A stretch of DNA of 32,993 nucleotides from positions 1 to 32,993 of the forward strand of contig NZ_MWUJ01000021.1 of the NCBI RefSeq assembly GCF_002210225.1, given 5' to 3'. The DNA is from Geofilum rhodophaeum (lineage in GTDB: Bacteria > Bacteroidota > Bacteroidia > Bacteroidales > Marinilabiliaceae). Position numbers and translations under genes: made by a program. The notes beneath the pieces are model-generated. The model was not told where the DNA came from. It did not search any database and saw nothing but the letters and a program-made list of their open reading frames with translations. Below, piece by piece: positions 15,692-24,007 of this stretch; position 1 is the first letter of the stretch, and every line of letters starts with the position of its first letter.

Positions 15692-18600
15692 CTTTGCCGC
15701 TGGTGCTTGCTTTGTAGTTGTTGTTGTACATGGCTTCGACGAGGGTGCCGGGCAGCCAGTATTTGCCGGCGGTAACGCAGTTGAGCTTGACGACGAAGTC
15801 GAGCGCTGTGCTGTTTTCCAGGTCGAAGAACCACATGATGCGGTCGTCTCTTATGTCGAGGTAGTTCTCTTTGTTGAGGTTCCAGCTGTTGGTCCACTCG
15901 GGCAGGGCGGTGTTGTTGAGTCGGGTGTTTTCGATTTGCCAGCCGGAGGGCAGTATTTGCATGAGGGCCATTTCGGAAACGCGACTGAGGTTGCTGGTGT
16001 TGTGAACGCTGAAGCGGCCGTAAAAGGTTTCGCCTTGTTTGAGCTTGGCGGGATTGATGGGTAGGCCGTTTTGGTTGTACCAGGTGACTTCGAGTTGGAT
16101 GTTTTTGGCCATGGGTTCCTGGGTGTCTTTAATGGGGACGCCGTTCCAGGAGAGACTGGCGAAGATTTGTTCTGCGCTGGAGCCGGGGGCCAGGTGTATT
16201 TCGATGTCTTTGTTGAAGTTGTTGTACAGGCGGAGACTGGTGCTTCCCTTTTTGTTGAATTCGATTTTTTGTCCGTCGGCAAGCAGTACGTGACCGGTGA
16301 TGATTTGGTCGCCGCTTACGGAGATGTTGCTGGCGTCGAAGTATTTACCGAGGGCCAGGAGCATGTATCCGGAGCTTTGGGTGCTGAGGTAGTCTTTGCC
16401 TGAGAGGGTGGTGGCGACGGACTCGGCGACGAGTTGGGCGGTTTCGTTTTGCTGCATGAGGGTGGCGCAGTAGAGGATGATGGCGTCGTCGCGCTGGCTG
16501 GAACCGAAGTTGTAGCTGAAGGGCTCGTATTCGGTGGTTTGGATGCCGGTGCTTTCGAGTATGCGGTCTCTGATGTTTTCGGCGCCGGCTTGGTGGTAGG
16601 CGGCGGCGAGCATCCAGCGACTGGCGTTGTTGAGCTGGTCGAGCTCATTTTCCATGAGCAGGTTCATTTCGGCCATGACCTGGCGCTCGGCCAGGGCCAG
16701 AATGAAGGCGCGGTAGGCGCGGGTGGACAGCTCGCCCTGGTTGCGGCGGGCCAGTTTTTCGAGTCCCCCAATGGCGTTGTTATATAGATAATCGGGTACG
16801 GAGTAGCCCATCTTTTTGGCTTCGACCAAAAAGTGGGTGGCGTAGTTGCTGCTCCATTCGCACAAATTGGTGTTGCCGGGCCAGTAGGCAAAGCCGCCGC
16901 CTTGCAGCAGAAATTGCTGGAGTCGACCGATGCCTGCGTTGAGGTTGTTGTCGATTTCTTTTTGCTCGCTGCTGCTGAAGTAGCCCATCTTTTTAAGGTA
17001 GAGCTGGGGAAAGAGGGCGGAGGTGGTTTGCTCGAGACAGCCGTAGGGGTAGCGGATGAGCCAGCGCAAACGGTGGTCGAAGTCCATATTGGGAAAGAGG
17101 CTGATGTTGAGGCTGGCGTTGTTGGTGCCTTCGAGGCCTACCTGGGGGACTTTCATTTTGATGGTGGCGCCTTTTTCGATGCGCTGGGTTTGCTTGTCGA
17201 AGAGGCGACTGGCGGAGGGTACGACTTGCAGGTTGGTTTTGTTCTGCACTTGTACTTTTCCGGCGGTGCCGTCGATGACGATGCTGCCTTGCCCTATTTG
17301 GTTTTTGGCGCGTATTTTAAATTTGATGAGGGCTTGGTTGTCGGCACCAAAGGTGACTTTGGTGCTGTGGTTGCCAACGACTTCGAGGGGACCGGTGGTG
17401 CTTATGGTGAATTGGGCCTCTTTTTCGGTGTTGGTCATGTTGAAGAGGGATACGGGGACTTCAAATTCGTCTGTGGGCTTGAGTATCCGGGGCAGGTTGG
17501 TTTGCATGATGATGTCGGAGCGCACGGGAACGGTTTTTTCGGCGTGACCGTAGCTGCCTGCTTTGCTGCCTATGACCATTATGCGTACTGCGCCGTTGTA
17601 GTTGGGCATGTGAAATTTAACGGTGGCTTTTCCCTGGCTGTTGGTGTTGAGGGGGCCGCGAAACATGCTTACGGGCTCAAAGCGCTTTTTGCCGTCAACG
17701 GGGTCGAGCTGGGCTTCGCGGTAGTCCATTTCGTCGGCGCCACCTATGGAGAAGGTCTGGAATACGTCGTCGCGGTTGGCGCTGATGATGTGTGAATACA
17801 GGTCGTAGGTTTCGACGTAGAGGCCGATTTTTTTATAGAATTGGCGCCAGGGGTCGGGGGTTCTGAATTGGGTGAGACTGAGCAGGCCTTCATCGACTAC
17901 GGCGATGGTGAACTGGGCGGGCTTGCCGTTGCGGGTGCTTATGTTGACTTCGAAGTCTTCGTTGGGAACCAGGTTGCCCGGGGTCTCGAGGTCGAAGTGT
18001 ATGCGGGTGTCGGCGTCTTCTATGCGCAGGGGCATGATGCCGAACATGCGTATGGGGCGGTCGTTGGTGGTTTGGTTATGGGGCTGCAGTACGGATACGG
18101 TGACGTAGACGTTGGGCAAATAGCGTTTCTGCAGGGGGATTTTGATGATCATCTCGTCGCCCTTCTCCTTGGTTGGGTCGGCCCAGAACCAATTGAGCAT
18201 GCTGTTGCCGCGCTCTACGGTTACCAATACTTTGCCTTGTTTGGGATTGGGGATTAGGATGCGCGCTGTTTCGCTGGAGCTGTACACCGCTTTGTCGGAC
18301 CGCATGGATAGGGTGCCTTCGTTCATGTCGCCGCCGGGTACGCTGCCGTATTGGTAGGCGCTGAAGAACATGGAGGCGGTGTGTCCGTTGCCGCCGTCCA
18401 TTACTTCGATGAGGTATTCGCCGTTTTGTGCGGGTACAAAGCCGATGTGGGTGCTGCCTTCGCCCAAGCTGATGCTGCCTTCGGAGGCGATGTAGGTCTG
18501 ACTGTCTTCTTTATATTTCAACTGGTAGCTGCGGCGGTCGTTGTACTGGTACCACCAGCGGCGATCGTTGCGGTAAATGCGGTATTGCAGTTGGCGGTTG

Positions 18601-21146
18601 GTGACTTTGTTGCCGTCGGGGTCGAGCAGTACCACGGGGAATTTGGCTTCGGCGCCGGTTTGGTAGTAGCCGTAGCCGCTGGGGTCTTTGATGCCTACGT
18701 AGGCGGGATATACGTGGTAGTTGGCGATGTTCCAGCCCTGGTTGGGCTGTCCGCCTTTCTCGAGTACTTTGGCCGATATTTTTAGTTTGAGGGCGGAGGG
18801 TACGTTGCCCAGCGGCGGCACAAACCAGCTGCCTTTGAGCTGCCCTTCTTCGTTGAGCGTGGTTTTGCTTACGTTTTGTGTAAAGGGCTTGTAATCGACG
18901 TCGACTCTCGAAAAGTGGTAATCGGCGTATTTGGGGAAGGTGATGGTGTGGGGGTGGACTTCGATGTCGATTTCGGCTTTGAGGTTTGGTGCGGGTGCAC
19001 CAAACAGGTAGCGGGCGTCGACTTCAAAACCTATTTCGCGGTCGTTCCACTGGAAGTTGCGCTTGTCGGGGCGCACTGTTACCCGCAGTTGTTCGGCAAC
19101 TACGGTTTCTATTTTCAGCTCATCGCGAAAGTAGGCGCCGCCGGCTTCAATGAGCACGCTGTAGGTGCCGGTGGGGGCGTCGTCGTCGGTGGCCATGGCA
19201 AATACGTACATGCCGTCGTCGGCGCTTACGTTGGTTTGTTCAAAAACTACGTCGTATTCGGGGTCTCTTACGCTGATGTCGATGGGGTGATCGGCTGGGA
19301 AGTGGTCGTCTTCGTTGCGGGCGATGAAGGCGATGTGGATGGAGTCGCCGGGGCGGTAAACGCCACGTTCGGTGTAGATGAAGCCGCGCAGTCCCATGCG
19401 GTTTTCGCCGATGCCGCCTACGTCGAAACCGGAGGTGCTCCAGCGCATTTCGTCTCTGTTGAGTGCTGAAATTTGTTTGTCTTTGGAGGCGGTGATGTAG
19501 TTGAAGTACACGGCGCCGTCTTCGTCTCGAAAGTATGCCTGTCCCTGATCTCCGGTGGAGGTGTAGGTGCGTACTTCGCCGTTGTAGTTGAGCAGGGAGA
19601 CTCTGGCGTTGGAGACGGGCTGACCGGTAAGGAGGTCGGTGACGAAGACTTGGGTTTCGTCGTTGGTGTATTTGGCGGTGATGCCCAGGTTGCTGAGGAA
19701 TACGGGTTTGTAGATTTGGCCCTGTTCTTCGAGGTAGCTGAGCAGGTCGCCTTCGATGGCTTCGCTTACGTCGCTGGCGTTGAAGTTGAGCCGTATGAGA
19801 AAGAGTCCGTCGTTGTATTTGTCAAAGAGTTCGGAAAGGTCGATTTCGTTGAGCAACCATTCGTTTTTTACATCGGATAGTTCGATGGTCTGGTTTTTTA
19901 CGATGACGCCTATGCTTCCGGAGTAATGGTCGCCAAAGCCTTTATTGCGCTTGCGGTCGCTGCTGAGTTGACTGCTCTCCAGGAACTGGCCTATTTTGTT
20001 GGTTTGTACTTTTTTTACCTGAAGGTGTACGCGCTTGAGGTTGGTGGTGTAAAACTGCAGGCGCTTATTGTTGGAGGAGGGCAGCACAATGCCGTTGGAG
20101 GCAAATTCGAGCTGGGGAGGGATGTTGGAGAATTGGAGTTCTTCGCTTTTGGCTTCTGCGGTGTAGGTGGCCCAGCGACTGCGGATGCCTTTTTGTACGG
20201 TGATTTTGTAGCTGCTTCCGAATTTGAAGCCGCCGTCGATGGATAGGGCGTTGCCCATTTTGCGTACCTGAAAATCAACTTCGGGGCTTATGCTGATGAG
20301 TCCGTCTATGTTTTGATCGATGTCGAGCTCGTCTGAAAAGGTGATGCGGATGGCGGGACTCCTTCCGTTTTCGTCGGTGCTGAACTGGTTGACTTTCATT
20401 TCTTTGAGGGGGGAGACGACGAAGCTTTCGCTGTGGTCTTCGGTCAGATCGAGGGCCTTGCCCTTAATGCTGAGGGTGTATTGCACGTCTTTGTCGGTCC
20501 GTACTATGTCGTCGGATACAAACTGGAAGCTGCTTTCGCTGAGTTGACTCCAGGTGAGGTCGATTTTGCCGCCGCCTTTGAGGGTGGTGTTGGCTTTTAG
20601 GGTTTCGAGGTCGGTGGCTTCGGAAAAGCTTACTCCTCCCCGGTAAATGAGGTGTTTGGGGTCGTTGCGTTCTTTGAGTTCGACTGCGCCGTACACGTTG
20701 TTGAGTTCGCGTCCCAGTACGTTGAGGTAGAAGGTGAGGTCTTCGAGTTCCTTTTCTTTAAAGGTGGGCGAAAGTTTTTGCAGGTCGAGGCTGCCTTTGA
20801 TGACGGTGCGGGTGGGCAGATCTTCTTCGGACTGAAATTCGAGGGTGGTGGTGGAGCTCCAGGTGGCGCTTCCTTTTATTTTGGGGGAGAAGGTGAAGAC
20901 TTTGTCGACGGTGCTTCCAACTTGATCTTCGTTGATTACGGGGTTGTTAAAGATGACTTTAACAACCGTATTGCGGTATATGTTTCCGGTGGTGACGAAG
21001 CTGACTTCTTTGGCGACTTCTTTGGAGTATACGACTTCGGGAAGGGGCTGGCCGGCTTGGGGTTTTGCTTTTTGTTTGCAGGAGGTGTTGAGGCTAAGGG
21101 TCAGCAGCAGCAGACCGGCCGCCTGAAGCAAGTAGGATTTTTTCAT
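15666..21146 (-). CDS. Alpha-2-macroglobulin family lipoprotein with thioester
   Basis: An 1826-residue bacterial alpha-2-macroglobulin (YfhM/ECAM type, MG domains plus thioester domain). These periplasmic lipoproteins are thought to trap invading proteases and commonly pair with PBP1C, which could repair the wall. The N-terminus is a lipoprotein signal with lipobox LNTSC (Cys23). MG-type features include RGVYRPGDSIHIAF, VAEQLRVTVRPDKRNF and a GLLSLTQF segment of the alpha-2-macroglobulin core. The thioester motif C1370-L-E-Q1373 is intact in the context YPYGCLEQTTSALFPQ, followed by helical repeats (GGGFAYWPG, YATHFLVEA). The C-terminus (YWLPGTLVEAMYN) is the usual final domain. The stop overlaps the pbpC start. 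Length and organisation are normal for the family. Confidence 0.95.
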   Translation of the reverse strand: MKKSYLLQAAGLLLLTLSLNTSCKQKAKPQAGQPLPEVVYSKEVAKEVSFVTTGNIYRNTVVKVIFNNPVINEDQVGSTVDKVFTFSPKIKGSATWSSTTTLEFQSEEDLPTRTVIKGSLDLQKLSPTFKEKELEDLTFYLNVLGRELNNVYGAVELKERNDPKHLIYRGGVSFSEATDLETLKANTTLKGGGKIDLTWSQLSESSFQFVSDDIVRTDKDVQYTLSIKGKALDLTEDHSESFVVSPLKEMKVNQFSTDENGRSPAIRITFSDELDIDQNIDGLISISPEVDFQVRKMGNALSIDGGFKFGSSYKITVQKGIRSRWATYTAEAKSEELQFSNIPPQLEFASNGIVLPSSNNKRLQFYTTNLKRVHLQVKKVQTNKIGQFLESSQLSSDRKRNKGFGDHYSGSIGVIVKNQTIELSDVKNEWLLNEIDLSELFDKYNDGLFLIRLNFNASDVSEAIEGDLLSYLEEQGQIYKPVFLSNLGITAKYTNDETQVFVTDLLTGQPVSNARVSLLNYNGEVRTYTSTGDQGQAYFRDEDGAVYFNYITASKDKQISALNRDEMRWSTSGFDVGGIGENRMGLRGFIYTERGVYRPGDSIHIAFIARNEDDHFPADHPIDISVRDPEYDVVFEQTNVSADDGMYVFAMATDDDAPTGTYSVLIEAGGAYFRDELKIETVVAEQLRVTVRPDKRNFQWNDREIGFEVDARYLFGAPAPNLKAEIDIEVHPHTITFPKYADYHFSRVDVDYKPFTQNVSKTTLNEEGQLKGSWFVPPLGNVPSALKLKISAKVLEKGGQPNQGWNIANYHVYPAYVGIKDPSGYGYYQTGAEAKFPVVLLDPDGNKVTNRQLQYRIYRNDRRWWYQYNDRRSYQLKYKEDSQTYIASEGSISLGEGSTHIGFVPAQNGEYLIEVMDGGNGHTASMFFSAYQYGSVPGGDMNEGTLSMRSDKAVYSSSETARILIPNPKQGKVLVTVERGNSMLNWFWADPTKEKGDEMIIKIPLQKRYLPNVYVTVSVLQPHNQTTNDRPIRMFGIMPLRIEDADTRIHFDLETPGNLVPNEDFEVNISTRNGKPAQFTIAVVDEGLLSLTQFRTPDPWRQFYKKIGLYVETYDLYSHIISANRDDVFQTFSIGGADEMDYREAQLDPVDGKKRFEPVSMFRGPLNTNSQGKATVKFHMPNYNGAVRIMVIGSKAGSYGHAEKTVPVRSDIIMQTNLPRILKPTDEFEVPVSLFNMTNTEKEAQFTISTTGPLEVVGNHSTKVTFGADNQALIKFKIRAKNQIGQGSIVIDGTAGKVQVQNKTNLQVVPSASRLFDKQTQRIEKGATIKMKVPQVGLEGTNNASLNISLFPNMDFDHRLRWLIRYPYGCLEQTTSALFPQLYLKKMGYFSSSEQKEIDNNLNAGIGRLQQFLLQGGGFAYWPGNTNLCEWSSNYATHFLVEAKKMGYSVPDYLYNNAIGGLEKLARRNQGELSTRAYRAFILALAERQVMAEMNLLMENELDQLNNASRWMLAAAYHQAGAENIRDRILESTGIQTTEYEPFSYNFGSSQRDDAIILYCATLMQQNETAQLVAESVATTLSGKDYLSTQSSGYMLLALGKYFDASNISVSGDQIITGHVLLADGQKIEFNKKGSTSLRLYNNFNKDIEIHLAPGSSAEQIFASLSWNGVPIKDTQEPMAKNIQLEVTWYNQNGLPINPAKLKQGETFYGRFSVHNTSNLSRVSEMALMQILPSGWQIENTRLNNTALPEWTNSWNLNKENYLDIRDDRIMWFFDLENSTALDFVVKLNCVTAGKYWLPGTLVEAMYNNNYKASTSGKDVYVEAFE

Positions 21147-21273
21147 TGTTTTGGGTGTTGGTTGTGCGGTTTTACTTTTTTGAAAACTGACTCTAAAGTA
21201 AGCAGTTTTTTGCAGTTTTTCTCGCTGTTTTGAAATTATTTATGGTGCAGGGTGGCTGGTGTTTTGCTTGTGC

Positions 21274-21915
21274 TTACAGCCCCAGTAAAATGAGGGCGCC
21301 GCTGAGGGTGACGGTGGCACCGGCTATGGCGTGGGTGTATTTGTGGAGGTGGTTGACTTTAAGGAGATTGGTGCCGTAGTGGAGGGTGAGGACGGCGGCG
21401 ACCATGGTCAGGAGGGTGCTGATGGCGAATACGCTGCTTACGGCGATGATGCCGGCCAGGGAGTGTTGGGCGGCGGGAAACATGAGCAGGGGAATGAGGG
21501 GTTCGCAGGGGCCGAGGACGAAGATGAGGAAGAGGACCCAGGGGGTGAGACTGCGGTTTTTGGGGACCTCGTGGCTGTGGCTGTGCTTGTTGGTGCTCAG
21601 TTTCCAGATGGCCCAGATGAGGTAGGCGCTGCCAAAGAGGAGGAAGGCCCATGCGGCCCAATCGCCCCGCGTGGCTTCAATGCCTTCGAGTTGGCCCAGT
21701 CCGACCCCCAGCGCTATGCCTATGCTGCCAAGGACGATGGAGCTGGCCACGTGCCCCAGTCCGCATGCCAGGGTAATGCCTATGGTGCGGGGGGTGGACC
21801 AGCCACGGGCTTTGGCCATGGCGACAAATGGGAGGTAGTGGTCGGGCCCCAGCAGGGTGTGTACGGTGCCCAGGGAGGCGGCGGTCAACATCAATATCCA
21901 CAGTTCGGAACTCAT
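21274..21915 (-). CDS. NicO/UreH-like (TauE-related) multi-pass membrane protein
   Basis: A 213-residue membrane protein. I start at the ATG at 21915 (MSSELWILML); an in-frame TTG ten codons upstream is less likely. It has about six transmembrane segments and the motif H19-T-L-L-G-P-D-H26, followed by GHVASSIVLG and GPCEPLIPLLMFPA, which are typical of the UreH_2/NicO-like transporters common in Bacteroidota. A His-rich loop (NKHSHSHE) lies between the third and fourth segments. These features suggest transition-metal or small-ion transport; the substrate cannot be read from sequence. The gene is GC-rich like yfhM/pbpC and is separated from yfhM by 127 bp, so it may be a separate transcript. 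Confidence 0.85.
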   Translation of the reverse strand: MSSELWILMLTAASLGTVHTLLGPDHYLPFVAMAKARGWSTPRTIGITLACGLGHVASSIVLGSIGIALGVGLGQLEGIEATRGDWAAWAFLLFGSAYLIWAIWKLSTNKHSHSHEVPKNRSLTPWVLFLIFVLGPCEPLIPLLMFPAAQHSLAGIIAVSSVFAISTLLTMVAAVLTLHYGTNLLKVNHLHKYTHAIAGATVTLSGALILLGL

Positions 21916-22024
21916 CCTTAGCTTATTTTTGGTTTCAGCCTTCAAAAATAAGCTTTTTATGGCTCAGGATAAAGCCTGCGGCCTTTGCTTGTGGCATTTA
22001 TTTCCCATCTGCGGGGTAGGGGGC

Positions 22025-22579
22025 TTAATTCTGCTTTGCGTTCTCTAATTCTTCAATGAGGAGGTGCATATTACTGGAGGGGTTTTCAAACAGCGTCAGT
22101 TGTTTACTCCGAGCACATGCTTTTTGCAAACACTGGGTTAATTTTGATTCCAGCTTTGGATCAATTAATCCTTTTTTATATCTGTTTTTGTTCCGGTTGC
22201 AGAGTTGCTTTATACATTCTTCGGAGCTGATGTGAGCTGTTTGATTTTTATAGTGAAGTAGAAACCAAAGTTCTATTGAAGGATTTGAGGTTATAAGCAA
22301 TGCAGAGCTGATGGTCTTTAATCGTTCGATAACAGTTGGCACATCACCATCGTACATTAAGAAGTCTTTGTCTTTGGGATGTTGCGGTTTGCCTTGTTTG
22401 CTATTATTAATGAATCTTTGGGTTATTTTATTGCCTACGATTTTTGGGACGATTTCTATTGGAATTCGGAATATGGATCGGAGTAATTGCACATAGGCTT
22501 CTTCTGTTTCTCCTTCACAGAAAACCCAATAGTGGGGGTTGATTTTTTTTCGACGTGGGGCATTTCTTTTACTCGTCAT
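22025..22579 (-). CDS. rloB: RloB-like protein (AbiL-type defence partner, TOPRIM-like)
   Basis: A 184-residue RloB family protein. It starts with a basic tail (MTSKRNAPRRKK) and a strand with C21-E22-G23-E24-T-E26-E27, the acidic GExE pattern resembling a TOPRIM motif. D77-G-D79 then fits the second metal-binding motif (DxD), and SNPSIELWFLLHY (98-110) is the hallmark RloB/AbiLii segment. TOPRIM-like partners of AAA ATPases are thought to act as nucleases in OLD-, Gabija- and AbiL-like antiphage systems. The start overlaps the ATPase gene by 11 bp, so the two are translated together. Base composition is AT-richer than the yfhM locus, which fits horizontal acquisition. Activity against phage is known only by family analogy. 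Confidence 0.85.
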   Translation of the reverse strand: MTSKRNAPRRKKINPHYWVFCEGETEEAYVQLLRSIFRIPIEIVPKIVGNKITQRFINNSKQGKPQHPKDKDFLMYDGDVPTVIERLKTISSALLITSNPSIELWFLLHYKNQTAHISSEECIKQLCNRNKNRYKKGLIDPKLESKLTQCLQKACARSKQLTLFENPSSNMHLLIEELENAKQN

Positions 22580-23828
22580 GGATTAGGGTTTTTATCTTTT
22601 CAGAGGTGTCATTGACAAATGGTATGGCATCAAACCTGCCTTGTAGGTAAGCTTTTTCCAGATCCATGGTGTCTCTGAAATCGTTGTAATCGTACAAGGA
22701 ATACAGGTCGGTTGATCCGTCGCTTTTTTTATTGGTGAAATAGATTTGGTCTTTGCGAAATTCTTTCAGGTTTAGAAAACGGGTGTTGTGGGTGGTGCAC
22801 AGCAGCTGGGCGCTTTGCCCTGCATTGAAAAAGTTGAATATGTATTCAATAATCTCGGGGTGCAGACTGTCTTCTATTTCATCGATAAGCAGGACTTTGT
22901 TGTTTTTAACTACGTCTAGGATGGTCAACATAATGAAAAACAGTTTGATGGTTCCTTGAGATTCTTCGGTTAGGAAGTCAAAGGCGGTGGTTGGGGAGGC
23001 CTTGTGAAAGGTCTTTATTTGCAGATAGTCTTGCACTACGTCTTCTACGCTGAGAGTCATGGTTTTGGCGTCGGCCTTAAAGTGCTTGCCAGGTCGTTTG
23101 AGCGACTTTATGCTGACGTCAATGATGTCGCTGTCGGCTATTTTAATGGCTTCGATCAGTTGCTTTTTGTTCTTATTGGTGAGTGTTTCAATGGCGCTGG
23201 CTCCAAAACCGATGTAATTTAATATAAATTGTTTGTGAAAATAGTTGAAGATTTCTTTCCCAATTTCACGGTCCATTTGGCTGGCTCTGGATATGTACAG
23301 GGTTTTGTCGGAAGTGTTGTCGGCTACGTCCATGGGACGCTTTATTTGATCGCCAAAGCTGTATTTCTCCTTCTTTGTTTTACCCAACCGTTCGTCTCGG
23401 GTAAATATTTCTTTTATTCTTCCTTTGGGGTAATAATGGAGGCTTTCTGTTAGGATTTTTTCTCGGGTGAGACTGAAGGCGTATTCGAATTCGATACCGT
23501 TGCTGATAAACCGGATAAAATAGCTGCTGGGCTTTTTATTGCAGGCATCGAATTTAAAGGGTTGGAAGTTGTAGATGGTGTCTTCGTTGTGGTGATGCGA
23601 TTCAAAAACAAGGGCATTGCAAAAGCGTATGGCTTTGATGATATTGCTTTTGCCCGAGGCGTTGGCTCCGTATATGGTCAGTGTTTTTAGTATTTGGGTG
23701 TTTTTAAACTGGAACAAATTGTTGGGCAGCGCTCTGGCGTTGGCCGATTTGAGATTGGCGGCTCTAAAATCGATCGTAACAGGTGCTTTTATGGAGAAAA
23801 AATTACTTATGCGGATCTCTAGTACCAT
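22569..23828 (-). CDS. rloA: RloA-like AAA ATPase (AbiL-type defence system)
   Basis: A 419-residue SMC/ABC-like AAA ATPase of the COG1106/RloA group. The N-terminus (LEIRISNFFSIK) is typical of this family. Walker A is G54-A-N-A-S-G-K60-S61. LTEESQGTIKLFF is the signature-like motif, Walker B is VLLIDEIED (D316, E317), and TTHNT (H347) is the switch histidine. All ATPase motifs are intact. The gene lies directly upstream of rloB with an 11-bp overlap, the expected two-gene arrangement of RloAB/AbiL abortive-infection systems. The ATPase probably senses infection and controls the RloB effector (inference from family). A TAnnTTTG box lies 28 bp before the start. The locus is AT-rich between GC-rich neighbours. 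Confidence 0.88.
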   Translation of the reverse strand: MVLEIRISNFFSIKAPVTIDFRAANLKSANARALPNNLFQFKNTQILKTLTIYGANASGKSNIIKAIRFCNALVFESHHHNEDTIYNFQPFKFDACNKKPSSYFIRFISNGIEFEYAFSLTREKILTESLHYYPKGRIKEIFTRDERLGKTKKEKYSFGDQIKRPMDVADNTSDKTLYISRASQMDREIGKEIFNYFHKQFILNYIGFGASAIETLTNKNKKQLIEAIKIADSDIIDVSIKSLKRPGKHFKADAKTMTLSVEDVVQDYLQIKTFHKASPTTAFDFLTEESQGTIKLFFIMLTILDVVKNNKVLLIDEIEDSLHPEIIEYIFNFFNAGQSAQLLCTTHNTRFLNLKEFRKDQIYFTNKKSDGSTDLYSLYDYNDFRDTMDLEKAYLQGRFDAIPFVNDTSEKIKTLIHDE

Positions 23829-23856
23829 TTTATTGCTCGTTTTTGTAACTATTTTT

Positions 23857-23864
23857 CAAATTTA
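23857..23864 (-). promoter_or_regulatory. Possible -7 box of the rloAB promoter
   Basis: Read on the minus strand this is TAAATTTG, a match to the Bacteroidota -7 consensus TAnnTTTG, 28 bp upstream of the rloA start codon. No convincing TTTG -33 element lies 19-21 bp further upstream, so this is tentative. Confidence 0.4.
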
Positions 23865-23978
23865 AGCAATAAAATCTTATTTTGATTTGTTTTGCATTAA
23901 AATTTTAAGCCAGTTACTTTATTATCCATTTTGCTTTACATATTTATAACATTTCTTCCTTCTTGGCGTTATTTTTAA

Positions 23979-23986
23979 TAGTTTTG
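23979..23986 (+). promoter_or_regulatory. Possible -7 box before the large TPR gene
   Basis: TAGTTTTG fits the TAnnTTTG consensus and lies 21 bp upstream of the ATG at 24008, in the AT-rich divergent gap shared with rloA. A matching -33 element was not seen. Confidence 0.35.
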
Positions 23987-24007
23987 GTGTTCAAATTTGT
24001 GTGGATT

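Noticed and set aside
13463-21233. Many plus-strand open frames opposite pbpC and the alpha-2-macroglobulin gene
   Set aside because: They are Gly/Val/Ala-rich shadows of strongly supported minus-strand genes, without domains or sensible starts.
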